15,266 nt of DNA from Pseudomonadota bacterium (GTDB lineage: Bacteria; Pseudomonadota; Gammaproteobacteria; Steroidobacterales; Steroidobacteraceae). The notes beneath the pieces were generated by a model. It worked only from the letters and a program-made list of their open reading frames with translations. It made no database searches and was not told the origin of the DNA. The stretch spans positions 1 through 15,266 of the forward strand of contig JAKAZP010000012.1 in assembly GCA_021815905.1 (NCBI GenBank), in the 5' to 3' direction. Positions 13,620 through 15,266 of the stretch are shown one piece after another. The number at the start of each line of letters is the position of its first letter. Position 1 is the stretch's first letter. Made by a program: the position numbers and the translations under genes.

Positions 13620-15149
13620 ATGCTCTCCCCCGAGCTCATTCACAGCGCTCTCGAGTCGGCGCCGGATGCGATGATCGTCATCGACGGCGACGGCCGGATC
13701 CTCTTCGCGAATCGGCAGCTCACGCACCTGTTCGGCTACGAGCCGTCGGAGGCCGTGTCGCTGCGCGTCGAGCAGCTCATGCCCGATCGCTTCCACGCCC
13801 GCCACCTCGAGCACCGCCGGAGGTTCCTCGGCGCCGAGCGGGTGCGGCCGATGGGCGCCGGACTCGAGCTGTACGCGCGCCGCAAGGACGGCTCGGAATT
13901 TCCGGTCGAGATCAGTCTCAGCCCGATCCACGACGGCGAGCGCGTGCTCGTCGCGGCGGCCATACGTGACGTCACCGAGCGCAAGCGCATCCGGAACGCG
14001 TTGATCGCCGCCCGCCAGCTCGCCGATGGGGCACGCGAGCTCGCCGACCGTGCGAACCAGGCCAAGAGCCGCTTCCTCGCGACGGCGAGCCACGACCTGC
14101 GCCAGCCCCTGCAGTCGCTTGCGCTGCTCAACGGGACGCTCCGCCGGATCGTGCAGGATCCTGACGCCCGCGAGGCGCTCGAGCATCAGGAGCAGGCGAT
14201 CGGCGCGATGTCGCACTTGCTCAACGCGCTGCTCGACATCAGCAAGCTCGAATCGGGAGCCATCAGGCCCCAGACCGCCGACTTCGCTCTCGGGGAGCTG
14301 TTCGAGGAGCTCAGGGTGGAGTTCTCGGGGTTCGCCTCGAGCAGGGGGCTCACGCTTGCGGTCGCGTGCGAGGACCAGGCCGTGCACACCGATCGCTCGC
14401 TCCTCGGCCAGATCCTGCGCAACCTGCTCTCCAATGCCATCAAGTACACCCGCGCGGGCGGCGTGCGGCTGCTCGCGCGCGCGAGCGCGACGGGGGTGAG
14501 GGTGGAGGTGACCGACACCGGGATCGGCATCGCCGCCGAGCAGATTCCCTACATCTACGACGAGTTCTACCAGGTGGGCGTGACTCCCCACAGCACCCGC
14601 GAAGGCTATGGCCTCGGCCTGAGCATCGTGCGCCGCCTCGTGAACCTGCTCGGAATTCGAATCGAGACCACCTCGCAGCTCGGCAAGGGCTCGCAGTTCG
14701 CCCTCGAGCTGCCTCGAGCCAGAGAGCGGATCGGGACCGCCCCTCGGCCCGCGCCCGAGGTCGCGACCTCCGCCCGGCGCGCTCGCCCGTGCGTGCTCCT
14801 GGTCGAGGACGATCCCGCGGTGCGGGATGCGACGCGGATGCTGCTCACGGTGGAGGGCTACCAGGTGCTCACCGCGGCATCGGTCGACGAGGCGGAATGC
14901 CGCGCGCGCGAGCACGCGGCGATCGACCTGCTCATCACCGACTATCACCTGAGCCGCAGCGAGACCGGACTTCATGTGATCGCGGCGCTGCGCAAGCTCC
15001 TCGGCGCCGAGCTCAGGACGGTGCTGATGACCGGGGATACCTCGGCGGCGGTGCGTGACCTGGCCGGCGACGGGCAACTGCGGATCGCCAGCAAGCCGAT
15101 CCGCGCCAACGAGCTCCTGGGAATGCTGAGGGAGCTCCTGGCCGGCTAG
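13620..15149 (+). CDS. PAS-HisKA-HATPase-REC hybrid histidine kinase
   Basis: A cytoplasmic hybrid sensor kinase. Seen: 509 residues with no membrane segment. The PAS domain (about 5-125) has SAPDAMIVIDGDGRILFANRQ and ends RDVTERKR. HisKA follows, with H-box ATASHDLRQPLQSL (His158). The HATPase domain has N-box ILRNLLSNAIKYT, G1 DTGIGIAAEQ and G2 EGYGLGLSIVRRLV. A Pro/Ala/Arg-rich linker leads to a C-terminal receiver (about 393-508) with VEDD, phospho-acceptor Asp441 (LLITDYHLS), Thr in LMTGD and Lys492. The SHDLRQPLQ form of the H-box is that of NahK/ErcS-like hybrid kinases. There is no Hpt or output domain, so the receiver may be a phosphate sink or needs a separate Hpt protein. The ATG at 13620 has a short AGG six bases upstream. 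It lies on the same strand as the FixL/FixJ-type pair but beyond a 139-bp spacer with the tandem repeat. Confidence 0.93.
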   Translation: MLSPELIHSALESAPDAMIVIDGDGRILFANRQLTHLFGYEPSEAVSLRVEQLMPDRFHARHLEHRRRFLGAERVRPMGAGLELYARRKDGSEFPVEISLSPIHDGERVLVAAAIRDVTERKRIRNALIAARQLADGARELADRANQAKSRFLATASHDLRQPLQSLALLNGTLRRIVQDPDAREALEHQEQAIGAMSHLLNALLDISKLESGAIRPQTADFALGELFEELRVEFSGFASSRGLTLAVACEDQAVHTDRSLLGQILRNLLSNAIKYTRAGGVRLLARASATGVRVEVTDTGIGIAAEQIPYIYDEFYQVGVTPHSTREGYGLGLSIVRRLVNLLGIRIETTSQLGKGSQFALELPRARERIGTAPRPAPEVATSARRARPCVLLVEDDPAVRDATRMLLTVEGYQVLTAASVDEAECRAREHAAIDLLITDYHLSRSETGLHVIAALRKLLGAELRTVLMTGDTSAAVRDLAGDGQLRIASKPIRANELLGMLRELLAG

Positions 15150-15172
15150 TTTCCCGGCACGGCGGCTCGCGG

Positions 15173-15266
15173 CTAACGCAGGCCCGGGCGCGCCACGACG
15201 GTCGCCACGGCGAGCAGGATGAGCCCGACCACGATCGCGAGGAGAACGTGCCGCGCGCGCACTTTC
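15173..15266 (-). CDS. C-terminal end of a protein with one membrane segment (partial)
   Basis: Reading the minus strand from the window edge to a TAG at 15173-15175 gives about 30 residues: a basic stretch (KVRARH), a hydrophobic run of about 19 residues (VLLAIVVGLILLAVATVVA) and a short tail ending RPGLR. This looks like a C-terminal tail anchor or last transmembrane helix of a gene that begins outside the window. A very small protein starting at an internal GTG cannot be excluded. It converges with the hybrid kinase gene, 23 bp apart. The family cannot be identified. Confidence 0.5.
   Translation of the reverse strand, partial: KVRARHVLLAIVVGLILLAVATVVARPGLR

Noticed and set aside
13407..15077. 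A 556-residue open frame on the minus strand
   Set aside because: It is antisense to the PAS hybrid kinase, whose domain order and catalytic residues are complete. Long shadow frames are common at this GC content.
15141..15158. A GCCGG/CCGGC hairpin over the hybrid kinase stop codon as a terminator
   Set aside because: The stem is only 5 bp, overlaps the coding end and has no T-tract. Such pairs are expected by chance at this GC content.
1..15266. CRISPR arrays, insertion sequences, tRNA or rRNA genes, or defence systems
   Set aside because: No regularly spaced repeats, transposase motifs or recognisable RNA gene sequences were found, and almost the whole window is explained by metabolic and signalling genes.

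Overview
The window is about 15.3 kb of very GC-rich bacterial chromosome with densely packed genes and no mobile element, rRNA, tRNA or CRISPR array that I can see. The codon use and the closest recognisable families (a Marinobacter-type alcohol-forming fatty acyl reductase, an AlkJ-like GMC dehydrogenase, a FixL/FixJ-type pair) suggest a high-GC gammaproteobacterium, possibly near Nevskiales, Steroidobacterales or Chromatiales. That placement is inference from remembered families, not from a marker gene.

Region 1 (1-4844) looks like a neutral-lipid (wax ester/triacylglycerol) synthesis locus. On the minus strand, a two-domain fatty acyl-CoA/ACP reductase (1286-3268) is followed after 10 bp by an aldehyde dehydrogenase of the coniferyl-aldehyde-dehydrogenase type (1-1275, cut by the window edge). 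Diverging from the reductase across a 148-bp spacer is a wax ester synthase/diacylglycerol acyltransferase (3417-4844). Together they can turn acyl-CoA into fatty alcohol and esterify the alcohol with a second acyl-CoA.

Region 2 (4878-10885) begins with a convergent TPR-like gene on the minus strand (4878-5738). Diverging from it is a tight five-gene plus-strand operon: a phasin-like granule protein, a patatin-like lipase, a membrane-anchored alpha/beta hydrolase, a 240-residue conserved-looking protein of unknown function, and an AlkJ-like GMC alcohol dehydrogenase. Spacings are 6 bp, 6 bp, a 7-bp overlap and a 4-bp ATGA overlap. I read this as a candidate inclusion-coat and lipid-mobilisation operon beside the synthesis locus: hydrolases free acids and alcohols, the GMC enzyme oxidises alcohol to aldehyde, and the aldehyde dehydrogenase could finish the oxidation to acid.

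Region 3 (11032-15149) is a stress and signalling block on the plus strand: a three-BON-domain protein lacking a signal peptide, a sensor-less FixL-type histidine kinase, a FixJ/LuxR-type response regulator, a 53-bp tandem repeat, and a PAS-HisKA-HATPase-REC hybrid kinase. The window closes with the C-terminal end of a minus-strand protein that has one membrane segment.

No gene-free stretch exceeds 300 bp. The longest is 11686-11967 (282 bp), in which I see nothing convincing.
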